From Brevundimonas fluminis (GTDB lineage: Bacteria; Pseudomonadota; Alphaproteobacteria; Caulobacterales; Caulobacteraceae), in NCBI RefSeq assembly GCF_003934285.1, contig NZ_RQWJ01000005.1, positions 1 through 64,000 of the forward strand: a stretch of DNA of 64,000 bases, read 5' to 3'. The translations under genes and the position numbers were made by a program. Shown piece after piece: positions 43,996 to 57,000 of this stretch; the stretch's first letter is position 1; each line of letters begins with the position of its first letter. The notes beneath the pieces were generated by a model. It made no database searches. It was given only the letters and a program-made list of their open reading frames with translations, and was not told the origin of the DNA.

Positions 43996-45515
43996 CCGTG
44001 GAACTGGTGCCGGCCACCAACGAGCTGACCCTGCCCGAGACCATCGACAGGCCCGGCATGATCGTGGCGTGGTCATTGGAAGAGGAGCACGGCCGGATTC
44101 CCCCCGGCTTCACCATCGGCGACCGCGACAAGCGGTCGGACGGACTGCTGGACCCCATACTGATGGAGCGTGAGGGGCACCTGATGACCATCGCGCCGAC
44201 CGGCGCGGGCAAGGGCACGGGCTGCATCGTTCCGGCCCTGCTGCGCTTCGACGGGCCGGTCATCGTCATCGACCCCAAGGGTGAGAACGCCCTGATCACC
44301 GCCCGCCGCCGCCGGGAGATGGGCCAGCAGGTCGCCGTCATCGATCCGATGGGCGTGACCGGGCTGCCGTCGGCGGCGCTCAACCCGCTGGACGTGCTGG
44401 ACGCGGACTCCCCGACCTTCGTCGACGACGCCATGGCCATCGTTTCGGCCATGACGCAGGACGACCTGAGCGTCGGCACCAACGACGGCCGCTACTGGGC
44501 CGAACGCGGGGCGACTTTCGTCCTGGGGATCATCCTTCACGTCGTCGCGGACCTGCCGCCGGCGCGGCGGCATCTCGAGACGGTCCGAGATCTGGTGAAC
44601 CAGGCGGTCGGCGAGCTGGCCACATACACCGCCGTGGCCGAGCGTCACCCGGCCGCCGACCTTTCGGGAACCGTCCTGTCCGCGCTGGAATCCTCGCGTG
44701 ACCCGGAGGCGCGCCGCATCGGCCAGATGCTGCGCATAGGGGCCCTGACCACCATCGGCGGCATCCTGTCCTTCTCCCAGAGCATCGTCGATCTGGTGCG
44801 GGGCGGCGCGATCGCGCCGACGATCCGCGATACCAGCTTCGACCTGGGCGCCGTGACCCGCGGCGAGCCACTGTCGATCTATCTGGTGCTGCCGCCGCAC
44901 ATGCTGTCCAGCCATGGACGGCTGCTGCGGCTGTGGGTCCACACCCTGATGACGCGCATCACGGTCCGGAACGGTCGACCCGAGAAGTCGACCCTGTTCA
45001 TCCTCGACGAGGCGGCCCAGCTGGGAACCTTCGACGCCCTGCGCAGCGCCGTGACCCTGTTGCGCGGCTATGGGCTGCAGACCTGGAGCTTCTGGCAGGA
45101 CGCCTCGCAGCTGCAGCGCCTCTATCCGCACGACTGGGAGACGATGATCAACAACTGCCGCGCGGTGCAGTGCTTCGGCGCCAACACCATGCTGGCGGCG
45201 CGGACCATGGCGAGCCTGGTCGGCTACCACAAACCCGACCAGTTGCTCGAACTGGACGACGACGAGATGCTGCTGCAAATCTCGGGCGATCTGCCCGTGC
45301 TGGCGCGCCTGCCGAACTATCGCGCCGACCCGGTGTTCAAGGGGATGTTCGACGACAATCCCTTCCATGACGCCACCCGCCCGGTCGAGCGCCCGAAGGT
45401 GAAGGTCAGCCGCGTCTTCCAGCGGAGCAGCAGACCGGCGCCCGAGCCGGCTCCCGCGGAGACCCGGGACGAAGTGCTGAAGCGGCTGAGGGCCGCGCAG
45501 AGCGAGGGCAAGTGA
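43992..45515 (+). CDS. Orphan TraG/VirD4-family ATPase without membrane anchor
   Basis: 507 residues. T4SS coupling-protein core: GHLMTIAPTGAGKGTGCIVP (Walker A, about 68-76), VIVIDPKGENALITARRRR, SAALNPLDVLDADSPT, Walker B STLFILDEAAQLGTFDALRS, LLRGYGLQTWSFWQDASQLQ and NNCRAVQCFGANTMLAARTM. True VirD4/TraG proteins carry two N-terminal membrane helices; this one begins directly with a soluble segment. No relaxase, VirB or mating-pair gene is nearby. The ATGA overlap upstream and GTGA overlap downstream place it in a chromosomal operon with an unknown protein and a dehydrogenase. Confidence 0.88.
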   Translation: MTVELVPATNELTLPETIDRPGMIVAWSLEEEHGRIPPGFTIGDRDKRSDGLLDPILMEREGHLMTIAPTGAGKGTGCIVPALLRFDGPVIVIDPKGENALITARRRREMGQQVAVIDPMGVTGLPSAALNPLDVLDADSPTFVDDAMAIVSAMTQDDLSVGTNDGRYWAERGATFVLGIILHVVADLPPARRHLETVRDLVNQAVGELATYTAVAERHPAADLSGTVLSALESSRDPEARRIGQMLRIGALTTIGGILSFSQSIVDLVRGGAIAPTIRDTSFDLGAVTRGEPLSIYLVLPPHMLSSHGRLLRLWVHTLMTRITVRNGRPEKSTLFILDEAAQLGTFDALRSAVTLLRGYGLQTWSFWQDASQLQRLYPHDWETMINNCRAVQCFGANTMLAARTMASLVGYHKPDQLLELDDDEMLLQISGDLPVLARLPNYRADPVFKGMFDDNPFHDATRPVERPKVKVSRVFQRSSRPAPEPAPAETRDEVLKRLRAAQSEGK

Positions 45516-46438
45516 GCGACCGTCCCGCCGTCCTGATCGTCCAGCCCCATCTGGGGCCGATCGCGCCCTTTCTGGAGGGAAGCTACGACGTTCATCGCCT
45601 GTGGGAGGGACCTCCGGTCGAGGCGGAGGCCCTGATCGAGGCGATCGTGGTCGCGGGCGAGTTTCCGCTCGATCCCGCATTGATGGACCGCCTGCCGAAG
45701 CTGAGGCACGTCGCCTGTTTCACCGCCGGCTACGACGGCATCGATCCGGCCTGGTGCCGGGCGCGGGGGCTGGAGGTGACCCACGCGCCGGGAGTGAATC
45801 ACGAGGACGTGGCGGACCACGCCATCGGGCTGATCCTGGCGGCGCACCGCAAGATCGCCTCGGGCGACGCCGACGTCCGCGCCGGGCGCTGGACGCCGCG
45901 GTCGAAGACCATCACGCGCTCCCTGGGCGGGCTGGGGCTGGGGATCGTGGGTCTGGGGGCGATCGGCGCGGCGGTGGCCCGACGCGGCGAGGCGATGCGG
46001 ATGATTCCCTCATGGTGGGGGCCACGGGCCAAGGACGCGCCGTGGCCGCGCGCCGGGAGCCTGATCGATCTGGCGAAGGCCAGCGACGTGCTGGTCGTCG
46101 CCTGCCGGGCCGACGAGAGCAATCGCGGGCTGATCTCGGCCGAGGTCATGCGGGCGCTGGGACCCGACGGCCTGCTGGTCAACGTCTCGCGCGGTCAGGT
46201 CGTGGACGAGGACGCCCTGATCGAGGCGCTGAAGTCGGGACGGCTGGGCGCCGCGGCGCTGGACGTGTTCGAAACCGAGCCGACCGACGCGGCGCGCTGG
46301 GCCGACGTGCCGAACACGGTGCTGACGCCGCACACGGGCGGAGCGACGACGCAGGCGGTGCAGGGCATGCTGGGCCTGCTGCTGCAGAACCTCGACGCCG
46401 TGCTGAACGGCCGGCCGCCGGTGACGCCCGCGCCCTAG
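45512..46438 (+). CDS. D-isomer-specific 2-hydroxyacid dehydrogenase
   Basis: 308 residues from GTG 45512, overlapping the ATPase stop (GTGA). NAD-binding Rossmann motif GLGLGIVGLGAIGAAVARRG at about 140-158; conserved LVNVSRGQVVDEDALIEALK and LDVFETEP; catalytic Arg in VVACRADESN, Glu in FETEP and His in TPHTGGAT. It reduces a 2-keto acid or oxidises the D-hydroxy acid; the exact substrate is unknown. Its end overlaps the convergent EF-hand gene by four bases. Confidence 0.92.
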   Translation: MSDRPAVLIVQPHLGPIAPFLEGSYDVHRLWEGPPVEAEALIEAIVVAGEFPLDPALMDRLPKLRHVACFTAGYDGIDPAWCRARGLEVTHAPGVNHEDVADHAIGLILAAHRKIASGDADVRAGRWTPRSKTITRSLGGLGLGIVGLGAIGAAVARRGEAMRMIPSWWGPRAKDAPWPRAGSLIDLAKASDVLVVACRADESNRGLISAEVMRALGPDGLLVNVSRGQVVDEDALIEALKSGRLGAAALDVFETEPTDAARWADVPNTVLTPHTGGATTQAVQGMLGLLLQNLDAVLNGRPPVTPAP

Positions 46439-46962
46439 CGCTGGGGCCGCTCGTCCTCGGTGACGCGGCCGTCGCCGTTCTGGTCCAGCCGGTCGAACAT
46501 GGCGGCGGCGGCGGCTCGCGCCTCGGCCTCGGTCACCCTGCCGTCGCCGTTCGCGTCCGAGCGGCCCATGCGCCGTCCGCCGCGACCGGAGGCCTCCATT
46601 TCCGAGGCGTCTACGACCCCGTCGCCGTTCGCGTCGGCGCGGCGGAACCGCTCCAGCGAACGGTCCTGAAAGCCGGACAGCGTCAGGCCGCCCTTGGGCA
46701 TCTCGCCCCATGGCCCGCCCACGGGGCGATCGGGGTCGGCCGGTGCGCCCTCGCGGACCGGGGGCGGATCCTGCGACGCGGCGGCTCCGGCGCCGCCCGA
46801 CGCCGTCGAGGAGTCTCGAGGCTGAGCGTCGGCGGATCCCGCCGAGGCCGGGATCGTGGCGTCGATCAAGGCGTCGTCGGGCTCGGACGCGCCGCCGGCG
46901 GGAGCGGGCGAACAGGCCGCGAGGCCCAGGGCGGCGGCAGAAATGACGAGGGGCAGGCGCAT
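46435..46962 (-). CDS. EF-hand lipoprotein
   Basis: 175 residues. Signal peptide with lipobox LAAC (MRLPLVISAAALGLAACSPA). A disordered Ala/Asp/Pro spacer runs to about 95, then three EF-hand loops: DANGDGVVDASE, DANGDGRVTEAE and DQNGDGRVTEDE, each with the Asp-x-Asn-x-Asp-Gly pattern for calcium. It is probably an envelope calcium-binding lipoprotein of unknown partner. Confidence 0.88.
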   Translation of the reverse strand: MRLPLVISAAALGLAACSPAPAGGASEPDDALIDATIPASAGSADAQPRDSSTASGGAGAAASQDPPPVREGAPADPDRPVGGPWGEMPKGGLTLSGFQDRSLERFRRADANGDGVVDASEMEASGRGGRRMGRSDANGDGRVTEAEARAAAAAMFDRLDQNGDGRVTEDERPQR

Positions 46963-47044
46963 GGGAGGGCTCCGATCAGTCTCTGGCCTGAAACGCGCCG
47001 AAGCCGCGGAATCCTTCGCCGACCCATGATTTTGCTTGCATAAT

Positions 47045-47066
47045 CATATAAGGATATCTTTATATG
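47045..47066 (+). promoter_or_regulatory. Palindromic SahR-type operator upstream of the methionine-cycle operon
   Basis: A 22-base AT-rich palindrome with outer arms CATATAA and TTATATG around GGATATCT (20 of 22 positions symmetric), ending five bases before the sahR ATG. It stands out in a GC-rich genome. It has the form of ArsR/SahR operators and its position predicts repression of the operon by SahR. Confidence 0.7.
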
Positions 47067-47071
47067 ATGCC

Positions 47072-48034
47072 ATGACCTACCGGGCGGATCATCTCGTGGA
47101 GGCGCTGCGCGGGGCGGGTGAACCGACGCGCCTGCGCATCCTCGCCCTGCTGGCGACCGAGGAACTGTCCGTCATGGAGCTGTCCGGCGTGCTGGAACAG
47201 AGCCAGCCGCGGGTCAGCCGCCATCTGAAGCTTCTGACGGACGCCGGACTGATCGAACGCTTCCCCGACGGCGCGCGGGTCTTCTACCGGCTGTCCTCCG
47301 ATCTGTCGGCGCGCCATCTGATCGAAGCCATTCTGGATCTGCTGGACGACTGCGACGGCGAGGCCGACCAGCGCCGTCTGGACGCCGTGCGCCGCGAGCG
47401 CGAGGCGGACGCCGAGGCGTATTTCGACCAGATCGCCCCCAGCTGGGACCGGATTCGCTCGCATCACGTCCGCGAAAGCGCGGTCGAAGAGGCGATCCTG
47501 GCCGCCGCCGGAGACGGCCCGTTCGATCGCATGGTGGACCTCGGCACCGGCTCCGGGCGCATGCTGACCCTGCTGGGGCGGAAGGCGAGGACCGCGATCG
47601 GCCTGGATCTCAGCCAGAACATGCTGAACATCGCCCGCGCCAATGTGGCCAGGGCCGGCATCGACAAGGTCGAGCTGCGGCACGGCGACGTCTTCGCCAC
47701 GCGCCTGCCGGACATGACGGCCGACCTCGTGGTGGTGCATCAGGTGCTGCACTACCTGACCGATCCGGCCGCGGCCGTCGCGGAGGCGGCCCGGCTGGTG
47801 CGACCGGGCGGCCGCCTGCTGATCGTCGACTTCGCCCCCCACGCGCTGGAGCAGATGCGCGAAGAGCACCAGCATCGCCGGCTCGGCTTCGACGACGCCG
47901 AGATGCGGCGCTGGCTGGCCGCGGGCGGCCTGGAGGCCGCGCCCGCGACCGTCCTGCCGCCCGACCGCGAGGGGCTGACCGTCTGCATCTGGACCGGCCG
48001 CCGGGCCGCCCTGAAGGAAGTGAAGGCCGCATGA
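47072..48034 (+). CDS. sahR: ArsR-family regulator fused to SAM-dependent methyltransferase domain (SahR-like)
   Basis: 320 residues from the ATG at 47072; a TTG at 47036 would place the operator inside the gene and is rejected. The ArsR winged helix occupies residues 1-90 ([59 protein letters not shown]). A methyltransferase fold occupies about 125-310 ([35 protein letters not shown]). In Proteobacteria the SahR family senses S-adenosylhomocysteine and controls the methionine/SAH cycle. Leading an operon with metF and metH supports that role. Confidence 0.88.
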   Translation: MTYRADHLVEALRGAGEPTRLRILALLATEELSVMELSGVLEQSQPRVSRHLKLLTDAGLIERFPDGARVFYRLSSDLSARHLIEAILDLLDDCDGEADQRRLDAVRREREADAEAYFDQIAPSWDRIRSHHVRESAVEEAILAAAGDGPFDRMVDLGTGSGRMLTLLGRKARTAIGLDLSQNMLNIARANVARAGIDKVELRHGDVFATRLPDMTADLVVVHQVLHYLTDPAAAVAEAARLVRPGGRLLIVDFAPHALEQMREEHQHRRLGFDDAEMRRWLAAGGLEAAPATVLPPDREGLTVCIWTGRRAALKEVKAA

Positions 48035-48984
48035 GCGCCGAACCCCTGAGCCTGTCGCAGGCCCGCGCCCTGCTCCTGTCGCCGCTGGGCCCGGTGGCGC
48101 GCGCCGGCCGCGACGCCAGCCGGCCGCGCGTCTCCTTCGAATTCTTCCCGCCCAAGACCGACGAGGCCGAGGCCAATCTGTGGAGGGCCATCTCGCGTCT
48201 GGCCCCGCTGAAGCCGGAGTTCGTGTCCGTCACCTACGGCGCCGGCGGCTCGACCCGCGAGCGCACGCACCGCACCGTCACCCGCATCCTGGCCGAGACC
48301 GGGCTGAAGCCCGCCGCCCACCTGACCTGCGTCGAGGCCAGCCGGGGCGAGATCGACGAGGTCATCGCCGAATACAAGGCCGCGGGCGTGCGCCACATCG
48401 TGGCGCTGCGCGGCGATCCGCCGGGGACCGCCGGCATCGGCGGCGCCTATGTTCCGCGCGCCGACGGCTACGCCAACGCCACCGAACTGGCCGCCGCGAT
48501 CAGCCGCGTGGGCGGGTTCGAGATCACCGTCGGCGCCTATCCGGAGAAGCACCCGGAGAGCCCGTCGATCGAGCACGACGTCGAGGTGCTGAAGGCCAAG
48601 GTCGACGCCGGGGCGACGCGCGCGATCAGCCAGTTCTTCTTCGACATGGACGCCTTCCTGCGCTTCCGCGACCGCGTGAGGGCCGCGGGCGTCGAAATCC
48701 CCCTGATCCCCGGCATCATGCCGGTGTCGAACTTCACCGGCCTGAAGCGCATGAGCGCGGCGTGCGGCGCTTCGGTGCCCGACTGGCTGGCGGCGCATTT
48801 CGACGGGCTGGACGACGATCCGGAGACCCGCAAGCTGCTGGCCGCCTCGGTCGCCGCCGAGACCTGCGCCCGGCTGCAGGAGGAAGGCTTTCAGGACTTC
48901 CACTTCTACACCCTGAACCGCGCCGACCTGGTCTACGCCATCTGCCGCGTGCTGGGCGTGCGCGAAGACAAGGCCGCCGCATGA
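48031..48984 (+). CDS. metF: 5,10-methylenetetrahydrofolate reductase
   Basis: Makes 5-methyltetrahydrofolate, the methyl donor for MetH, using FAD. 317 residues: [80 protein letters not shown] and [17 protein letters not shown]. Starts with an ATGA overlap on sahR and ends with another on the metH N-half. The about 20-residue N-terminal extension before SRPRVSFEF is longer than in E. coli MetF. Confidence 0.95.
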   Translation: MSAEPLSLSQARALLLSPLGPVARAGRDASRPRVSFEFFPPKTDEAEANLWRAISRLAPLKPEFVSVTYGAGGSTRERTHRTVTRILAETGLKPAAHLTCVEASRGEIDEVIAEYKAAGVRHIVALRGDPPGTAGIGGAYVPRADGYANATELAAAISRVGGFEITVGAYPEKHPESPSIEHDVEVLKAKVDAGATRAISQFFFDMDAFLRFRDRVRAAGVEIPLIPGIMPVSNFTGLKRMSAACGASVPDWLAAHFDGLDDDPETRKLLAASVAAETCARLQEEGFQDFHFYTLNRADLVYAICRVLGVREDKAAA

Positions 48985-50045
48985 CCCGCGCCGAACGCAT
49001 CAAGGCCCTGAAGGCCGCCGCGCGCGAGCGCATCCTGGTGCTGGACGGCAGCTGGGGCGTGATGATCCAGCGGCGTCAGCTGTCGGAGGCGGACTTCCGT
49101 GGCGAACGCTTCGCCCGTCACAACCATCCGCAGCAGGGCAACAACGACCTGCTGATCCTGACGCGTCCGGACGTGATAGCCGACCTGCACGACCAGTATT
49201 ACGCCGCCGGCGCGGACATTTCGGAGACCAACACCTTCTCCTCGACGCGGATCGGCCAGGCCGACTACGGGTTGGAAGACGCCGTCTACGACCTGAACTT
49301 CGAGGGCGCCCGCATCGCCCGCGAGACGGCGGACCGCTGGACGGAGAAGGAGCCGCACAAGCCGCGCTTCGTCGCCGGCTCGATCGGCCCAACGAACCGG
49401 ACCCTGTCGCTGAGCCCCGACGTGAACGACCCCGGCTACCGCGCCGTGACCTATGACGAGGTCTACGACGGCTACAAGGAACAGGCCCGCGCCCTGCACG
49501 ACGGCGGCGTCGACCTGTTCCTGGTGGAGACCATCTTCGACACGCTGAACGCCAAGGCGGCGATCAAGGCGATCCTGGATCTGCAGGACGAGGGGTATGA
49601 GCCCCTGCCCCTGTGGATCTCGGGCACCATCACCGACCGCTCGGGCCGCACCCTGTCGGGCCAGACGGCCGAAGCGTTCTGGAACTCCGTCCGCCATGCC
49701 CGACCGTTCGCCGTCGGCTTCAACTGCGCCCTGGGCGCCGACCTGATGCGGCCCTACGTCGCCGAGCTGTCGCGGCTGGCCGACACCCTGGTGGCCGCCT
49801 TCCCCAACGCGGGCCTGCCCAACGCCATGGGCCAGTATGACGAACAGCCGCACGAAACCGCCCACTTCATCGAGGAGTGGGCGAAGTCGGGTCTCGTCAA
49901 CATCGTCGGCGGCTGCTGCGGCACGACGCCGGACCACATCGCCTGCGTCGCCGGGCAGGTGACGGGCGTGGCGCCGCGCGCGATCCCCGACCGGCCCGTG
50001 GCCATGCGGCTGTCGGGGCTGGAACCGTTCGAGCTGGTGGCATGA
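48981..50045 (+). CDS. metH: Methionine synthase, homocysteine-binding half
   Basis: 354 residues from the ATG at 48981 overlapping metF. Homocysteine S-methyltransferase barrel: [60 protein letters not shown] and [17 protein letters not shown]. The zinc ligands are the Cys of GFNCALG and the Cys pair of [12 protein letters not shown]. In E. coli this is the first module of one 1227-residue MetH; here it is a separate polypeptide that must work with the C-half encoded at 50734. A methyltransferase gene lies between the two. Confidence 0.94.
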   Translation: MTRAERIKALKAAARERILVLDGSWGVMIQRRQLSEADFRGERFARHNHPQQGNNDLLILTRPDVIADLHDQYYAAGADISETNTFSSTRIGQADYGLEDAVYDLNFEGARIARETADRWTEKEPHKPRFVAGSIGPTNRTLSLSPDVNDPGYRAVTYDEVYDGYKEQARALHDGGVDLFLVETIFDTLNAKAAIKAILDLQDEGYEPLPLWISGTITDRSGRTLSGQTAEAFWNSVRHARPFAVGFNCALGADLMRPYVAELSRLADTLVAAFPNAGLPNAMGQYDEQPHETAHFIEEWAKSGLVNIVGGCCGTTPDHIACVAGQVTGVAPRAIPDRPVAMRLSGLEPFELVA

Positions 50046-50733
50046 CCAAACCCGCCTTCAACTTCGCCGATCCCGACTTCGTCGCCAAATACGTCGAGAA
50101 GGGCCCGCGCGCCTTCATGCCCGGACAGCCCGGTGTGCTGCAGATGGCCGGCATACTGCTGGCCGAGCGCGTGCCGGACGACGGCCATGTGCTGGTCGTC
50201 GGTGCCGGCGGCGGGTTGGACACCCAGGCTCTGGCCAAGGCGGGGCCCCGCTGGCGCTTCACCGGCGTCGATCCTGCCGGGGAGATGCTGAACCTTGCCC
50301 GTCATATCCTTGGCGAAGAAGCCATGCGGCGCGTCGACCTGATCGAGGGCGGCGTCGAGGCCGCGCCGGAGGGACCGTTCGACGGCGCGACCATGATCCT
50401 CGTGCTGGGCATCATTCCGGACGACGGGTCCAAGCTGACGACCCTGCGGAATATCCACCGGCGGCTGAAACCGGGGGCTCCCTTCGTTCTGGTTGACCGC
50501 TGCGACAGCGCCGACAACCCGCACTTCGACCGCAATATGGACCGCTATGTCGCCTTCGCGTCGGCCAATGGCGTCGATCCCGAGACGCTGACCAGTGCGC
50601 GAGGCAGCCATCGCGGCAATCCCGGCCTCGCCACCGCCGCCCGCGACGAGGCCCTGCTGGCCGAGGCCGGGTTCGGTGACATCGAGTCGTTCTACCACGC
50701 CATGAACTGGCACGGCTGGGTGGCCTACGCCTG

Positions 50734-50734
<1 letters not shown>
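50042..50734 (+). CDS. Class I SAM-dependent methyltransferase between the metH halves
   Basis: 230 residues. SAM-binding motif I is [20 protein letters not shown], with [19 protein letters not shown] as motif II and [18 protein letters not shown] next. The N-terminus ([20 protein letters not shown]) resembles small-molecule methyltransferases. It overlaps both metH genes (ATGA at its start, TGATG at its end). Its substrate is unknown; its place in the operon suggests that SAH it generates, or SAM it uses, ties it to the methionine cycle. Confidence 0.88.
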
Positions 50735-53400
<2,666 letters not shown>

Positions 53401-53403
53401 CGC

Positions 53404-53958
53404 CTACTCCAGCCCCACGTCCTTCAGGCTGGGCGGCGCGTCCGTGATGCCCAGGGAGATGCGCCGCGCCGCATGCTCGCATCGGCCGGGCAGGCCGAAG
53501 AACAGGCCGAAGGTCTCGTTGCGCAGGGCCTGATCGCCCGCCAGCACCGGGGCCCACATCCGGCGCGCGCCCTCGGCCGCGGCCTCGGCCTCGGCGAGGG
53601 CCCCGGGCGACTGGAAGGCGCGCCCCGCCTCCAGCGCGGCTCGGAACTTCGTCGCCTCCACGCGGCCCAGATCGATCAGGCGCAGATCCAGTTCGTCCGC
53701 CGTGCCCAGGCTTTCGCCCGTGGCCACGTGCCCGGAGACGAGGGCCTCGCACCACGCCACCAGGGAGTAGTCCGCCTCGGGGGCGCCCGGCGGCAGCGGC
53801 GTGGCATAGGCCAGCGCCTCCAGCGTGCGGCGTGACCGCTCCGCGTCTTCACCCGTGAACTGCGTGCCGCCGGTGCGGATGACCTCGTCCTGCGCGGCGG
53901 CGGGGGCCGCGGCGGTCATCACGGTCAGGGACGTCAGGGCGGCGAGAAGGAGGCGCAT
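53404..53958 (-). CDS. Exported protein of unknown function
   Basis: 184 residues with a Sec signal peptide (MRLLLAALTSLTVMTAAAPA, cleavage after AAAQ). The mature part is helical and Ala-rich, with two cysteines (LVAWCEALVSGHVATGE; GLPGRCEHAARRI). I do not recognise the family. It lies downstream of the TonB receptor gene on the same strand, but a strong terminator separates them. Confidence 0.75.
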   Translation of the reverse strand: MRLLLAALTSLTVMTAAAPAAAQDEVIRTGGTQFTGEDAERSRRTLEALAYATPLPPGAPEADYSLVAWCEALVSGHVATGESLGTADELDLRLIDLGRVEATKFRAALEAGRAFQSPGALAEAEAAAEGARRMWAPVLAGDQALRNETFGLFFGLPGRCEHAARRISLGITDAPPSLKDVGLE

Positions 53959-54012
53959 GGGAACTCCGGAAGGTCGTCGTCCGGATACGGCGCCCCGCCG
54001 CCTCCGGGCAAG

Positions 54013-54043
54013 AAAAAGGCGGCGGGTCCGAAGACCCGCCGCC
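54013..54043 (-). terminator. Intrinsic terminator of the TonB-dependent receptor gene
   Basis: Minus-strand arms GGCGGCGGGTC and GACCCGCCGCC around TTCG (54018-54043), then TTTTTCTTG (54017 downward), 25 bases past the receptor stop codon. A textbook rho-independent terminator. Confidence 0.88.
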
Positions 54044-54067
54044 CCATCTCTCTGCGTCGTCGGCCGC

Positions 54068-57000
54068 CTAGAAGCGGTAGGCGACGCTCAGACGGACCGA
54101 ACGCGGCGCCTGATAGGCGGTCACGCGACCGTAGTTCGGATCCGGATCGGCCGGGCTGGTCCGATCGCCGAACTCGTTGAAGTCCTGCTCCGAGTCGAAG
54201 TTGAAGACGTTGAACACGTCGGCGCGGAGCACCAGCGAGTCGCCCGGGATCGTGAAGACCTGCGCCAGATCGTAGGCGAAGGTCATGTCCAGGTTCGTCA
54301 GCCAGTCACCCTCGAACTGCGAGCCGCGCGGCGTGGCCACGCCGCCGCAGAACCACGACGCCGCGCCGTACAGCGAGGCGAAGAAGTCCGTCGGGTGCAC
54401 GCCCTGACAGCCGAACTGACGCGGCGACTGGATGATCAGGTTGGCGCCGACGTTGAACGCCGGGGTCACCTGCCAGTTGCCGAATGCCTTGAACGTGTGT
54501 TCGCGGTGGTTCGGCAGCTTGCCGAAGGAGTTGTCCGTCAGGCCGGGCTGGTCGAAGTCCTGCGACAGACCGGGGTCGGTCTGGCCGTTGTCGGACTTCA
54601 GCGCGCCCTCGTAGTTGCCTTCCGAATCCGACCAGACGTAGCTGAAGCGGCCCGCCCAGACGCCGTCGAAGGGCTTCTCCATCGAGATCTCGAGGGCCTT
54701 GTAGGTCCGCGAGGGGGTCGGATAGTTCAGCTGGTCGGCCGTCAGGGTGATCTCACGATCGCTGGTGACGCGGCCGCCCGTGGCGCGGCTCAGGTCGGCG
54801 CCCGACAGGGTGATGACCATGTCCTCGCCCGGGTTGGTCAGCACGTACTGGTGGAAGCCGTACCACACCGAGTAGCACTCGGCGTAGGTCAGGTTGTCCG
54901 GGTTCGGGTTCGAGCAGTAGTCCAGCACCGCGGCGTCGATGGCGACGTCGTCGATGGCGGTGCCCAGGTCACGATAGGTGGCCTTGATCCCGAAGGTCCA
55001 GTCGTCGAACACCCGGGTTTCGTAACCCAGGATGAACTCGTCGACGTACATCGGGTCGATTTCCTTGTCGACCTGCGTCGAGATCGGACGAACCTCGCCG
55101 GAAGCGAAGTTGCCGCCGCTGACGAAGGTGCCGAGGATCGGCTCGCCCGTCGTGTCGTGGATGCCGTCGGCGTTGGCGTCGTTCGGGCCGCCGGTGCGAT
55201 TCAGGGTCCAGACGTCCTGGATGAAGAACTCGGCGCCGGCCAGACGCTGGTTGGTGTTCACGGCCACCGGCAGGAAGTAGCGACCGAAGAAGCCGAACAG
55301 CTTGGAGTCGCCGTCGCCGAAGACGTCGTAGGTGGCGCCGAGGCGCGGAGCCCACTGGTTCTGCAGATCGACGAAGGCGACGCCGGCGATGTTCTCGTTC
55401 TCGAAGCCTTCGTTGCGCAGGCCGAGGTTCAGGGTCAGGCGGTCGGTGACCTCCCAGCTGTCCTGGATGTAGTAGGCGTTCTGCGTCGAGGTCCAGGCGC
55501 CGTCGTTGTCGTAGGCCCGGATGCGGACGCGCGTCGGCAGACCGGCGCCGTCGTAGTTCTGGTAGCGGTACCAGATGCCGCCGGTGCGGTCGCCCGTGCA
55601 GTTCACGGCCACCGAGATCGGGCCGCCCGGACGGCAGTAGTTGTAGCCCGTGCCCGAATAGTCGAGCGACTGCGAGGCTTCCAGCTTCTCCTGGTCGATG
55701 CCGAGGCGGAAGTGGTGCGAACCGAAGAAGTCGGCGTAGATGTCGACGTCGGCGCGCAGGACCTCACGACGGTCCGAGTTGTTGGACGGCTGGCCGATCA
55801 GCCAGCAGCCCAGACGCGGACGGGCCGGGTTCAGGTCGGTGATCAGGGCGCAGGAATCGCCGGGCGACGAGTTCTGCTCGTCGTACTCGTTGACGCCGTA
55901 CGAGATCGAGGTCGTCAGCCAGTCGGTCCAGATGCCGGTGTAGCGGCCGATCCAGTTCTCGCCGCCGAAGCGGAACACCGACTCGCCCTGGGTGGTGACC
56001 AGCTGGCCCGTGGCCGGGTCGAACGTCGTGGTCTCGCTGGTCTGCTCCTGCTCGTCCTTGAAGTAGGTGAACTCCAGGCGGTGGTCGTCGGTCAGCAGGA
56101 AGTCGACCTTGGCGCCGTAGAACGGATCGTCCGTCATGACGCGCGTGCCGGTGCCGTTCACCGTGCCGTTGAAGAACTCACGGTCGCGGATGTTGTACAG
56201 ACCGAAGATGAACAGGCGGTCGCGGATGATCGGGCCGCCGAAGTCGAAGATCAGGTCCGACGACTCGGTTTCGTCGTACTGGTTCAGGGCCAGATAGGTG
56301 TCCGGCGAGTTCTCCTGCAGGCTGTTCGGCTCCCAATAGGCGGTGATGCCGAACTCCCACTCGTTGCCGCCCGACTTGGTCGTGCCGTTCAGCACGCCGC
56401 CGGTGCCGCGGCCGAATTCCGAGGAGTAGCCGCCGGTCTTGGTTTCAAGCGTCTGGTAGAACTCGAACGGAACGATCGACGAGCCGGTGAAGTCACGGAA
56501 TTTCGTGATGTTCAGGCCGTTGACGAAGTAGGTGTTCTCACCGGCCGAGGCGCCGCCGATGGTCGGGATGCCGCCGAAGGCGTTGTCCGACGCGGTCACG
56601 CCCGGGGCCAGCAGGGCCACGGCGTTGCCGCTGCGGGCGATCGGCACGTTGCGCGACAGCTCCTCGACGTTGACGGTCAGACCCGTGGTCGTGGCGTCGA
56701 ACTCCGACACGGCCTGACGCACGCCGACGACGACGATGTCGTCCACGGCGGTGGCGCCCGAGGTGTCCACGCCGCCGACGCGGCCGACGGTGAAGACCAG
56801 CGAGGTGGTGCCGCCGGCGCCCACCGAGATGGTTTCCGTCAGGGTTTCATTGCCCGACGAGGTGACGGTCGCAACGTACTGGCCCTGCGGCAGGGCCACA
56901 GCGCGGAACGAACCGTCGGCGCCCGTGGTGTAGGTGCGGGTGAAGCCCTGCGACACCGACTGCAGCGTCACGGTCGCGCCCGAAACCCGCGCGCCGGTCT

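Noticed and set aside
43992-45515. TraG/VirD4-like gene as a sign of an integrated conjugative element
   Set aside because: No relaxase, VirB/Trb genes, integrase or att-like repeats are nearby, and the gene is embedded by overlaps among chromosomal genes.
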